From the NCBI RefSeq assembly GCF_052118625.1, contig NZ_JBQKGW010000004.1, positions 132,455 to 196,454 of the forward strand: a stretch of 64,000 bases of DNA, read 5' to 3'. Made by a program: the position numbers and the translations under genes. The stretch comes from Porcincola sp945869225. Lineage in GTDB: Bacteria > Bacillota > Clostridia > Lachnospirales > Lachnospiraceae. Under the pieces are notes generated by a model, which was not told where the DNA came from, did no database searches, and saw nothing but the letters and a program-made list of their open reading frames with translations. This document shows positions 16,851 through 24,966 of the stretch, piece after piece. How positions within the stretch are numbered: the first letter of the stretch is position 1; the number at the start of each line of letters is the position of its first letter.

Positions 16851-18179
16851 TTATTCTTCCGCAAGCAGCTCATCCACCTCAGCTGCCAGCTGATCCATCG
16901 CATCCTGCGCCGTGGTGTCCCCATTCACCACACCTGTAACAGCCTCGGAAAGCTTGCTGTCGATTTCAGACCAGCTTGCCACAGTCGGGCGGGATTTTGC
17001 CGTCTTCAGCTGCTCGATGTAAGGCGCAAAGTCCGCCTTTTTCACCGTATCGCTCTCAAGCGCTTCCTTGTTACATGGGATCTGCCCGCACTTTGCCATG
17101 GCCTCCTGTGCATACTCACTGGTCATAAACTTCATAAATTTCCACGCAGCATCCTTGTGGGCTGACTTGAACATTCCGATGTCCTCACCGCCCAGGACGG
17201 AGACCGAACCACCCTCTCCTGCCGGAACCGGTGCGACGCCATACTCAAAGTCCGGATATGCACCGGCAAGCTCCGAAACCTTCCAAGGTCCTTCCAGGAG
17301 CATCATATAGCGCCCTGTGCCGAACCCGTCTGTCATCGGGATGTCTCCGCTGTTCCAGCCGGTAATCGCGCCTTCCTTTGCAAGATCTGCGAACATCTGG
17401 ATCGCCGCAACCGTCTTCTCCCCGTTCAGATATCCGGTTGCCTTCGTCTGGTCCTCATTCGTGATGGCTCCTCCCATGCTCCAGATAAACGGGCAGAGAT
17501 TCCAGCCGGACAGGCCAGGCTCGTCATACCCCCATACCTGCTGGCCATTCTTGTTGGTTCCGGAAAGCTTCCGGCAGGCCTCTGCGAACTCATCCATCGT
17601 CTTTGGCACTTCCACACCTGCATCCTTCAGTCCCTGGACGTTGTAATAAAGGATCTTCGTGTTGGTATTCAGCGCCAGCGCATAGAAGTCCTCCCTGATC
17701 TGCGCTGTTGTCATGGCGCTCTCCAGAAGCCCGCCGGAGACATCTCCGAAGTCACTCATTTCCTTGTTCAGTGGTACCAGGATCCCCATCTTCTGGAATT
17801 CCGGCACCCAGGCGCTGTCCAGCCTTGCGACATCCGGCAGGGTATCGGACTGGGCGCTGATCAGGATCTTGTCATGGAGATCCGCCCACTCGTGGGAGAC
17901 CGCATTGACTGTAATCCCGGGGTTCTCCTCCTCAAACTTCGGAATCAGGTCCTTCATCAGTGTTTCATTCTCCGGCGATTGTGCGCTATAATGGTGCCAG
18001 AAGTTCAGCGTAACTTCTTCAGACGGAGCCGCAGCTTCTGTACCGGATGCCTGCGTTTTGACTGAATCCTCATCCTTCACTGAGGATTCAGCCGCTCCTG
18101 CTGTCATACTGCCTGCCAGCGCCATGCACATCGCTGCCGAGAGGATGGCTGTCTGGATTCTGCCTGAACACTTCTTCAT
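16851..18179 (-). CDS. Maltodextrin-type ABC extracellular solute-binding protein
   Basis: A 442-residue family 1 binding protein. The N-terminal signal reads KKCSGRIQTAILSAAMCMALAGSMTAGAA, with a likely signal peptidase I site after AGAA (written here as key residues). No lipobox cysteine sits at the cleavage point, unlike most Gram-positive binding proteins. The mature part starts with an acidic linker and then VTLNFWHHYSAQSPENETLM, characteristic of CUT1 sugar-binding proteins. GIDRSAWVPEF-like hinge features and FMTSEYAQEAMAKCGQIP near the C-terminus follow. Its start overlaps the GH13 stop by 4 bp (ATGA), with AAAGGAGG upstream. It should capture maltodextrins outside the membrane. Confidence 0.9.
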   Translation of the reverse strand: MKKCSGRIQTAILSAAMCMALAGSMTAGAAESSVKDEDSVKTQASGTEAAAPSEEVTLNFWHHYSAQSPENETLMKDLIPKFEEENPGITVNAVSHEWADLHDKILISAQSDTLPDVARLDSAWVPEFQKMGILVPLNKEMSDFGDVSGGLLESAMTTAQIREDFYALALNTNTKILYYNVQGLKDAGVEVPKTMDEFAEACRKLSGTNKNGQQVWGYDEPGLSGWNLCPFIWSMGGAITNEDQTKATGYLNGEKTVAAIQMFADLAKEGAITGWNSGDIPMTDGFGTGRYMMLLEGPWKVSELAGAYPDFEYGVAPVPAGEGGSVSVLGGEDIGMFKSAHKDAAWKFMKFMTSEYAQEAMAKCGQIPCNKEALESDTVKKADFAPYIEQLKTAKSRPTVASWSEIDSKLSEAVTGVVNGDTTAQDAMDQLAAEVDELLAEE

Positions 18180-19984
18180 AAGTTTTCCTCCTTTGTCTGT
18201 TCTTCCTTGAACATGACCGCCGAATACGATGCCAGTGTCACATTCAGGTATCCCTTGTAATGGATCACTTCTTCATTCAAAAAATGCTGCTGACCTCCCT
18301 TTTCCGTTTGGAAAGGCTCCGTTTCCTGCTGCCCCGCACCGGTCTGCAGCAGTACCCTGTAACGTCCTTCTGACACGACCGGGACCCGAAGATCATGGTC
18401 AGTCCCGCCTGCATTGATCAGGATATAGATGGCATCCCGTCCTTCACCCCGGAAATACCCGTATACATCCTTCCCGCAAAGCATGGTTCTCTGACGTCCC
18501 GTCCGAAGAGCCATCTCCTGCTTCCGAAGGCGGATCAGCTTCCTGTACAGCTCATAAAGTTTCCGGTCACGCCGGCTTTCCTCCCAGATCATGCACCTGC
18601 GGCAATCCGGATCATTTCCCCCCTCCATACCGCACTCATCACCATAATAGATAGATGGCGAGCCCATAAAGCTCATCTGGAGGACGGCCGCCAGCGCCAT
18701 CTTCCTCCGGTCGCCGCCGCAAAGCGTCAGAAACCGTTCTGTGTCATGGCTGCCGAGTGGAAGGAACATCGAAAGATCCATGTCCGCCGGATAGTCGGAC
18801 AGCATCCTCTGGATTCTGGCGTCAAATTCCTCCGCCCGGATTGTTCCAAGTGCGATGAAGTCCCGGACCGCATCCCGAAACACATAATTCATGATGCTGT
18901 CCATCTGCGTGCCGTTCATCAGCCGCAGTCCGCTCCCCCAGGTCTCCCCTAATAGAAGCATATCCGGATACTTCTCCTTCAGCACGATCCGCGCCATCTC
19001 CCAGACGCTCTCGTCGACCTCATCAGCAACATCCAGCCGCCACCCATCGATTTTGAATTCCGATACCCAGAAGTCCATCACGCGCAGGATGAACGCCCGA
19101 ACTTCCGGATTCCCGCTGTTGAGCTTCGGCATATACTTGTACGCACCAACACACTCATAGTCATGATGAGTGATGTCAAATGGAAAATCCGTGACGAAAA
19201 ACCAGTCCCTGTAGCGGGAGTGCTCCTGGTTTTTCAGCAGATCCTGGAATGGCTCAAAATGAATCCCGCAGTGATTGAACACCCCATCCAGGATAATCCG
19301 CATCCCGGACGCATGAACCCGCTCCACCAGTTCCTTCAGATCCTCATTGGTTCCGAACTGCGGATCGACCTCAAAGTAGTCTGTCGTTGCATACTTGTGG
19401 TTGAAATCACCCTTGAAGACCGGATTCAGATAGAGACAATCCACGCCAAGTTCCTTCAGGTACGGCAGTTTCCTGATAATTCCCCTCAAATCACCTCCCA
19501 TGTCATGCTCTCTGTCCGGAGAGCTGCCCCACGGCATGCACCCATCCGGGTCATTGCCCTGATCTCCGTTGCAGAACCGTTCCGGAAAGATCTGATAGAA
19601 TACCTGTCCCCTCGCCCATGCCGGCACTGTGACGGCATCGGTCGTGTTCGCGTACAGGAATTCGAAGAAGCCATCCGTCGGACAGCGTTGCGAAAAACCA
19701 TGCGCTGTATAGTACAAGGCATCGTCAAACCGGAAATAATACTTCTGATACCGGGCAATCTGGTGAAACGTGACGGCTGCCGCGTAATAGTCAAACAGCT
19801 CATCCCGGTACTCCCACAGCATCGGAATCTCCCGGATCCTTTCCGGCTTTGTCCTTGCAAAGCAGAACAAAGTGCAGCGCTGTACATCTGCTCTGGCAGT
19901 CCGTATCCTGAAAACCAGCGTTCTGCGGTTTTGAAGATAAACATCCGGGTATGTCCCGGTATGCCTGACTGCTTCTCTGATCAT
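18176..19984 (-). CDS. GH13 alpha-glycosidase (cyclomaltodextrinase/neopullulanase-like)
   Basis: A 602-residue intracellular glycoside hydrolase. An N-terminal beta-sandwich domain of about 120 residues is followed by the barrel. Region I is IILDGVFNHCG. Region II, with the nucleophile Asp, is KIDGWRLDVADEV. Region III, with the acid/base Glu, is DMLLLGETWGS. Region IV is LPLGSHDTERF. All catalytic residues are present. There is no signal peptide, so it acts on imported malto-oligosaccharides or cyclodextrins. It overlaps both neighbours by 4 bp, fixing the operon. Maltogenic amylase is an alternative name for the same subfamily. Confidence 0.92.
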   Translation of the reverse strand: MIREAVRHTGTYPDVYLQNRRTLVFRIRTARADVQRCTLFCFARTKPERIREIPMLWEYRDELFDYYAAAVTFHQIARYQKYYFRFDDALYYTAHGFSQRCPTDGFFEFLYANTTDAVTVPAWARGQVFYQIFPERFCNGDQGNDPDGCMPWGSSPDREHDMGGDLRGIIRKLPYLKELGVDCLYLNPVFKGDFNHKYATTDYFEVDPQFGTNEDLKELVERVHASGMRIILDGVFNHCGIHFEPFQDLLKNQEHSRYRDWFFVTDFPFDITHHDYECVGAYKYMPKLNSGNPEVRAFILRVMDFWVSEFKIDGWRLDVADEVDESVWEMARIVLKEKYPDMLLLGETWGSGLRLMNGTQMDSIMNYVFRDAVRDFIALGTIRAEEFDARIQRMLSDYPADMDLSMFLPLGSHDTERFLTLCGGDRRKMALAAVLQMSFMGSPSIYYGDECGMEGGNDPDCRRCMIWEESRRDRKLYELYRKLIRLRKQEMALRTGRQRTMLCGKDVYGYFRGEGRDAIYILINAGGTDHDLRVPVVSEGRYRVLLQTGAGQQETEPFQTEKGGQQHFLNEEVIHYKGYLNVTLASYSAVMFKEEQTKEENL

Positions 19985-21039
19985 TGAACCTCCTTTCCCG
20001 CTGATGACATCCGCCTGATCAGGCTGGTACCGACCAGCACCTGTCTGGGCGATCTGTCTGCCTCATGTATGCTCTGTATCAGAAGCTCTGCCGCAGCCTT
20101 CCCAAGTCTGGATGTATCCACATCCACCGCCGTAAGCGGCGGATCCATAAAAGGCGCCAGCGGATAATTATCAAAAGTCACCACTCCGGCATCCTCCGGC
20201 ACCCGGCATCCGGCTCCGTGAAGGGCGCGCAGCACATGGTACGCAATCTCATTGTCAGCGCACAAAAAGGCATCTGCCTTCCCCTCGCTGACAAGTCTGA
20301 CAGCCAGCTGTTCCATCTTCGCTGCCTGTCCGTCCGTCCAGAATTCAGCATCTTCCTGTTCAGGCCGGCTCCTCCGCCCGTCCGGCTCCTCCACGCAGAT
20401 CACCTGTGGGGAGCATATTTCTGCCACACCGTCCTGATAGCCGCGAATACGATTTCTGGCAAAAACCGTCCTGTCGTTTCTGACAATCATGACAATCCTG
20501 CGAAACCCCTGCTGGCTAAGGTGGGAAACCGCCTCCCTGCTCCCTCTCCGGTTATCGACATCCACCCAGGTCATCCGCATCTGGTCGATTGCCGGCTCTC
20601 CGAGCACAACAAAAGGAAAATGCTCTTCCTCCAAAAACCTTACAGTCTCCTCATCGAGGCTTGCCGGGGGAATAATCAGCCCGTCCACCCGCTTTTCATA
20701 GACCAGCGTCCGGATCGAAGAGCCTGGACGATTGTTTGTGATCAGAAGGCTGTAGGAATGCTCCTGGACAACCTTCTCGATTGCATATACACTCCGATTG
20801 AAAAAACTATTCGCGAAGGTTCCTTCGTCCGCTGCGTCAATCACAAGCCCGATGGTGCAGGAGGCACCGCTTGCCAGGTTTCTGGCTGTACTGTTCGGAT
20901 GGTAGTTCAGCTTCTTCATCGCCTCCCTGATCTTCTCCTGGGTCTCCTCCGATATCGGAGCCGTCCGGTTGACCACCCTTGACACCGTGGAAGGAGACAC
21001 ACCAACCATCTTTGCAATATCCTTGATCGTCGCTGCCAT
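19981..21039 (-). CDS. LacI-family regulator of the maltodextrin operon (MalR-like)
   Basis: A 352-residue repressor. The helix-turn-helix is TIKDIAKMVGVSPSTVSRVVN at residues 4-24 (split at 20), followed by the hinge NYHPNSTARNLASG and a periplasmic-binding-like effector domain. The start at 21039 follows CAGGAGG and coincides with the family start. The frame runs 33 codons further upstream through the promoter and operators, which is not coding. It is the first gene of its own operon and is preceded by two palindromes that fit LacI/MalR operators, so autoregulation is likely. The effector is probably a maltodextrin. Confidence 0.92.
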   Translation of the reverse strand: MAATIKDIAKMVGVSPSTVSRVVNRTAPISEETQEKIREAMKKLNYHPNSTARNLASGASCTIGLVIDAADEGTFANSFFNRSVYAIEKVVQEHSYSLLITNNRPGSSIRTLVYEKRVDGLIIPPASLDEETVRFLEEEHFPFVVLGEPAIDQMRMTWVDVDNRRGSREAVSHLSQQGFRRIVMIVRNDRTVFARNRIRGYQDGVAEICSPQVICVEEPDGRRSRPEQEDAEFWTDGQAAKMEQLAVRLVSEGKADAFLCADNEIAYHVLRALHGAGCRVPEDAGVVTFDNYPLAPFMDPPLTAVDVDTSRLGKAAAELLIQSIHEADRSPRQVLVGTSLIRRMSSAGKEVQ

Positions 21040-21093
21040 ATTGATTTCCTCCTGCTGTCTGTCTCTGTCTGGCGTCCGAATCTCACCTCTTAA

Positions 21094-21147
21094 TGCAACC
21101 GTTTGCACGAACGTTGTAAAATATATGCAATCGTGCAACCGATTGCA
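21094..21147. promoter_or_regulatory. Paired MalR-type operators
   Basis: TGCAACCGTTTGCA (21094-21107) and TGCAACCGATTGCA (21134-21147) both fit the GCAANCGNTTGC pattern of MalR-type sites. Their centres are 40 bp apart. The upstream site begins 7 bp from the -10 box, over the transcription start, and the other is within the leader. Confidence 0.8.
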
Positions 21148-21154
21148 TACTGAA

Positions 21155-21183
21155 TATATACGTTATTCTGTTTTAATTGTCAA
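21155..21183 (-). promoter_or_regulatory. Sigma-A promoter of the maltodextrin operon
   Basis: TTGACA and TATATA on the minus strand are separated by 17 bp. This is a near-consensus promoter that would need the repressor to stay quiet. Confidence 0.8.
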
Positions 21184-21337
21184 TATATTTTCATGTCTTT
21201 CTGTTCATTTTCATGAAATCTGCACAATCCAGGGGTTCTATTTTTATGCAAGCTGCTCGAGCAGGGCAGATTATCCCTGCCCTACACGTTTCGGCTCGCC
21301 GCCGTCCTCTCGTGCTTCGCACTCGATGATGTGCGGT

Positions 21338-21403
21338 CGCCAGGTGCCATGATCTGCAAGCAAGCTTGCATCATGGCTTCTGGCTCGTCGCTTTCACAAA
21401 AAA
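21338..21403 (-). repeat. Dispersed 65-bp hairpin repeat, copy 2
   Basis: Same core as copies 1 and 3, differing at a few positions that often fall in the stem. It directly abuts the terminator at 21403. Further upstream in the gap (21255-21283) is a small stem AGGGCAG/CTGCCCT. I see nothing else in 21184-21632. Confidence 0.85.
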
Positions 21404-21429
21404 GAGGCACGGAGCGCTTCCGTGCCTCT
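21403..21429 (-). terminator. Intrinsic terminator downstream of cstA
   Basis: A 10-bp stem AGAGGCACGG/CCGTGCCTCT with a 7-nt loop and a U6 run on the minus strand. It lies about 200 bp past the cstA stop, leaving a long 3' untranslated region. Confidence 0.8.
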
Positions 21430-21632
21430 CTCCGGGAAACGATGCGCTTCCCTGTTCTTTCAATTCTCGGATATAGATTCTGACACAGTTTTTGTACAAC
21501 CACAATCTCCGGTCAGATCTGCTCCGGTTGCTTTGGTGTAGTTCTGGTGTAGGTTTGGCGTACCCTTGGCATACTTTGAAACTCCTAACACCCCTAACCT
21601 GACAACCGGATGGTACGAAATGATTCCAGTTG

Positions 21633-23354
21633 TTAAGCCGCACTTGCTTTCTTCTCAAGGCTCTGCCTTCTCATGGTTCTGATGGAATCCACTGCAAGAA
21701 TCAGCGCCAGCACAACAAGAAGAACAGCAATAACGGTTCTTGCGACATCCCATCCGAAGTCTGTCGCCGCACCGGACGTAAGCGCATTTACATTCTTGAT
21801 GACCGTCTGGATCAGGGATGTGACCGTGACACACATCATGAAGATCATCGGCACGTAGAACATTTTGTTCTTCTTCCCAACCTTGCCGAGCCAGGTTGCA
21901 ACCGCGAGCAGACCGACAGCAGCCAGCAGCTGGTTGGATGCACCGAACAGCGGCCAGATGTTCATGTACCCGGTCATGCCAAGTCCAACACCCAGCACCA
22001 CCGTCAGGACGGAGGAGAAGTACGGATTGACAAGAACTTTCTTGAAGCCCTTCACATCAGCAACCGTCTCGCCCGGAGCCAGCCAGAATTCCTGGAAGGT
22101 ATATCTCGCCAGCCTCGTGGAGGTATCCAGCGAGGTCAGGCAGAAGACAGAAATTGCAAGGATCAGAAGCGAGCGGATGACATTCTCCGCTCCTGAAAGT
22201 CCCGGGAGAACCGCAACCATCTTCGCAATGCCGATGGAGAACACCTGCATCGGGTTGGTTGTCGTTCCGGACGCAAAGTCCTTCCAGAGGTAGCCGACCG
22301 CGCAGATCGTGCACAGACCAAGCACGCACTCGATCAGCATGGAGCCATAGGCAACCGGGAGCGCATGCTTCTCGTTGTCGAGCTGCTTGGACGTTGTTCC
22401 GGAGGATACCAGCGAGTGGAAACCGGAAATCGCGCCGCAGGCGATCGTGACGAACAGCGCCGGGAACAGATATCCCTGCGTCTTGTTATAGAAGCCTGTG
22501 AAGGCCGGCATCTGGGAGATGCTCGGGTGCGCACCGAAGATCCCGATGACCGCAAGCGCCATCATGAAGTACAGCAGGAACGAGCTGAGATAGTCTCTCG
22601 GCTGAAGCAGAATCCAGACCGGAACGATGGATGCCGCCGCGATGTACACGCCGATCAGCACCATCCACGTGCTGTTATTCAGGTAAATCGGATGCCAGTT
22701 CAGCCCGATCGCGATGATGGCTGCAATCGCCACGACACCGGCAATCGTGGACACCAGGAGCGGTGCATTTCTTCTGTAGATCATGAAGCCAAATGCAATG
22801 GCGATGACGATGAACAGAATCGAAATCATCGCCGTCGACGCATTGGTCGCGCTTGCCGCCTTGTCCAGGACACCGTCCGTGTAGGTTGCGCTGAAGGTTC
22901 CGGCAACCATGGAAGAGAATGCTGCGATGACCAGAAGCAGGGTCAGGTAGGTAAAGACCAGAAACAGCTTCTTCATCTTGCCGCCCATGGTATCTCCGAT
23001 GATCTCTCCGATCGACTGGCCCTTGTGGCGCAGCGAAGCAAACAGCGCGCCGAAATCGTGGACGCCTCCGAAGAAAATTCCTCCGATCAGAATCCAGAGC
23101 ATAACCGGCACCCAGCCGAATACGGCCGCCTGGACCGGTCCGGTAATCGGGCCTGCCCCCGCGATGGACGAGAAATGATGTCCCATCAGCACCGGTGCCT
23201 TTGATGGTACGTAGTCGACGCCATCCTGGTATTCGACAGCCGGCGTCTTTCTCGACGGATCGATGCCCCATGTCTTCGCAAGCCATCTGCCGTAGAACAG
23301 GTACCCGCATGCCAGGACAACGATACCGATGAACAGTATCACTGCAGCATTCAT
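21633..23354 (-). CDS. CstA-family transporter
   Basis: A 573-residue membrane protein with about 16 helices. CstA-family signatures include GHHFSSIAGAGPITGPVQAAVFGW, GGIFFGGVHDFGALFASLRHKGQSIGE and ACGAISGFHSLVSSGTTSKQL (shown in parts: GAGPITGP, HDFGALFASLRHKGQSIGE, GFHSLVSSGT). Members move pyruvate or peptides in enteric bacteria; the clostridial substrate is not established. The start at 23354 follows GAGGAGGG and begins at the first helix; the frame continues upstream without similarity. It lies 289 bp downstream of a T-box-controlled gene on the same strand and probably shares that transcript, which links it to amino acid supply. Confidence 0.88.
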   Translation of the reverse strand: MNAAVILFIGIVVLACGYLFYGRWLAKTWGIDPSRKTPAVEYQDGVDYVPSKAPVLMGHHFSSIAGAGPITGPVQAAVFGWVPVMLWILIGGIFFGGVHDFGALFASLRHKGQSIGEIIGDTMGGKMKKLFLVFTYLTLLLVIAAFSSMVAGTFSATYTDGVLDKAASATNASTAMISILFIVIAIAFGFMIYRRNAPLLVSTIAGVVAIAAIIAIGLNWHPIYLNNSTWMVLIGVYIAAASIVPVWILLQPRDYLSSFLLYFMMALAVIGIFGAHPSISQMPAFTGFYNKTQGYLFPALFVTIACGAISGFHSLVSSGTTSKQLDNEKHALPVAYGSMLIECVLGLCTICAVGYLWKDFASGTTTNPMQVFSIGIAKMVAVLPGLSGAENVIRSLLILAISVFCLTSLDTSTRLARYTFQEFWLAPGETVADVKGFKKVLVNPYFSSVLTVVLGVGLGMTGYMNIWPLFGASNQLLAAVGLLAVATWLGKVGKKNKMFYVPMIFMMCVTVTSLIQTVIKNVNALTSGAATDFGWDVARTVIAVLLVVLALILAVDSIRTMRRQSLEKKASAA

Positions 23355-23643
23355 TGTGTTTCCCTCCTCTTGTTTCCTGTGCCAGTCCGTGCGCTTATGT
23401 TCATTCTCTGCGGATCTTCCCTGTGTTCCGAAAATGAACAACCATGCAGCACCTTCCCGGCTGTTTTCCTGCTGCCGGTTTCCCGGCTTTATCATCAGCG
23501 CCAAACAGCGCAGGATGAACCAAATTGTGACAGCCTGTGGCTTCTGCCTTTCGTCTGTCTTTCCATATGCTTTTGCTTTTCGCCTGCCATTCACCCAGAA
23601 CAGACAGAAAGCCAGCCAGCTGACTGCAGGCGGGCGTCTGCTC

Positions 23644-24240
23644 TCACCGGATCAGCTGCTTCAGCAGTTTCAGATTGTCGTGCCCGCCGAAGTTTGCGGC
23701 AGCCTTCCCGCTTTCCATCGCCATCAGGCCAGTGTGAAAATCCATCCAGCCGTCCAGTGAAAAGCGAAAGCTCTTGTGAAGCCGGCACTTTCTCAGAAGC
23801 TTCTCAGCGCCAGGTTCACTCCTGTCACAGACAACAAGAAGCGTCAGCGTCGTGCACATGTGCCCCTTTCCGGGGTGAACCAGCTTCATTCCTTCCTCAT
23901 AGACGTACCGCTCCAGCGACCGGTAGATCTCCTCTGTGAGAAGCGGCACCGAAAAGATATAGCAGTGTTCCCTGCTCTCCGCACTCCAGAGCTCATTCTT
24001 CTTCAACAGGACATACTGTGCATTGCGCACGGTGAAATCGCAGCGGCAAATCAGTCCGGCCGGCCCCTCCAGTATCTCTGCTGAAACCGGTTCTGCCTGC
24101 TGAGGCGCTTCCCCCGCCGTTTTCTTTGCCGTTGACTCTGCTCGGAGCGCATTGAATGCTGCCGCAGAGGCAGCCGGGATGATGTCGTAGTATCTGCGGT
24201 ATGAGCTGATCAGCCTTTCCACATATCGTCCGCGGTCCAT
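23644..24240 (-). CDS. Unknown protein under T-box control, upstream of cstA
   Basis: A 198-residue soluble protein I cannot assign. It begins DRGRYVERLISSYRRYYDI, followed by an Ala/Glu-rich linker (about residues 25-55). A compact domain follows with LICRCDFTVRNAQYVLLKKNE, HCYIFSVPLLTEEIYRSLERYVYEEGM and MCTTLTLLVVCDRSEPGAEKLLRKC (each longer motif given only by its key parts here: CRCDFTVRNAQYVLLKK, LTEEIYRSLERYVYEEG, TTLTLLVVCDR). It contains no membrane helix or signal peptide. GGGAGGAAAG precedes the ATG at 24240. It is the first gene after the T-box leader, so it should be induced when one tRNA is uncharged. Its partner is the CstA transporter. Confidence 0.75.
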   Translation of the reverse strand: MDRGRYVERLISSYRRYYDIIPAASAAAFNALRAESTAKKTAGEAPQQAEPVSAEILEGPAGLICRCDFTVRNAQYVLLKKNELWSAESREHCYIFSVPLLTEEIYRSLERYVYEEGMKLVHPGKGHMCTTLTLLVVCDRSEPGAEKLLRKCRLHKSFRFSLDGWMDFHTGLMAMESGKAAANFGGHDNLKLLKQLIR

Positions 24241-24402
24241 ACGGCTTTCCTCCCTTCCGCCCTCATATGTCCCCGCTTCCCCATCTCTGATGCCGTGCAG
24301 GCGCATCACAGGATGTTCCTGAGCATTCCCGGCAGCTCCGCCAGGTGATCTCTGCTGCCATGCAGACACGGCGCGGGATGGGAACGGCGACTGGCCTTGT
24401 GT

Positions 24403-24768
24403 AAAAAAAGTCTCCGCCTGCACGGCGCAATACGCGCTGTGCAAAGGCGGAGACTTTCATCTTCGTGGTACCACTTTGCTTGCTGCCGAAGGCAGCCACT
24501 CTGTCTGTCGCGGATATCCGCTGCGGCTGCTGCGGAGCGTCCTGAAACAGTTCATCATATGACGGTGATCACCGGCGGCATCTACTTCTTCTGCCCAGGG
24601 GGATGTAAAAAACGCCCCGGACACCCGGTTCAATGTGCTGCTCGCAGATGAGACTCATCCGAACTTCCCATGCCGCATCTCAGCACCCGCGGCTCTCTGT
24701 GATGTTCCACTCGTGAGCATGTTCTGGTCATTGCATTTCTCTGTTGTATGTCGGTTCTTTCGAACTTG
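24403..24768 (-). promoter_or_regulatory. T-box leader (tRNA-sensing riboswitch)
   Basis: On the minus strand the leader contains the stem I signature AGAGAGCCGCGGGTGCTGAG. A T-box AAGTGGTACCACG follows near 24466-24478. The terminator stem AAAGTCTCCGCC/GGCGGAGACTTT with U7 is at 24403-24456. The T-box overlaps the region that would pair in the antiterminator. The specifier loop is near 24657-24669, where RNA reads GGGAAGUUCGG; GUU (Val) or UUC (Phe) are the candidate codons and I cannot decide between them. It precedes the gene at 24240. Confidence 0.88.
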
Positions 24769-24774
24769 AACAGA

Positions 24775-24803
24775 ATCATACCACCTGTTAATTGTTTTGT
24801 AAA
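24775..24803 (-). promoter_or_regulatory. Promoter of the T-box transcript
   Basis: TTTACA and TATGAT with a 17-bp spacer on the minus strand, starting RNA near 24768. Confidence 0.7.
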
Positions 24804-24966
24804 CCAAATGTTTCTCTAATTTTCGGCATACTGTCCGATATTTTTCGGCTATCTCATAATCATCCGAATAGATTCTGTTCTTCTTGTATTCTCTGTTTTA
24901 TCCCGCTGTATTGTCTCTCTGCTTTTGTCTTCCTGCTGCCGGCAGACAGCCCGGCTGAAACGGTTC

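Noticed and set aside
21039..21138. Longer N-terminus for the LacI-type regulator
   Set aside because: The extra codons cross the operators and leader; the ATG at 21039 has the ribosome binding site and the family start.
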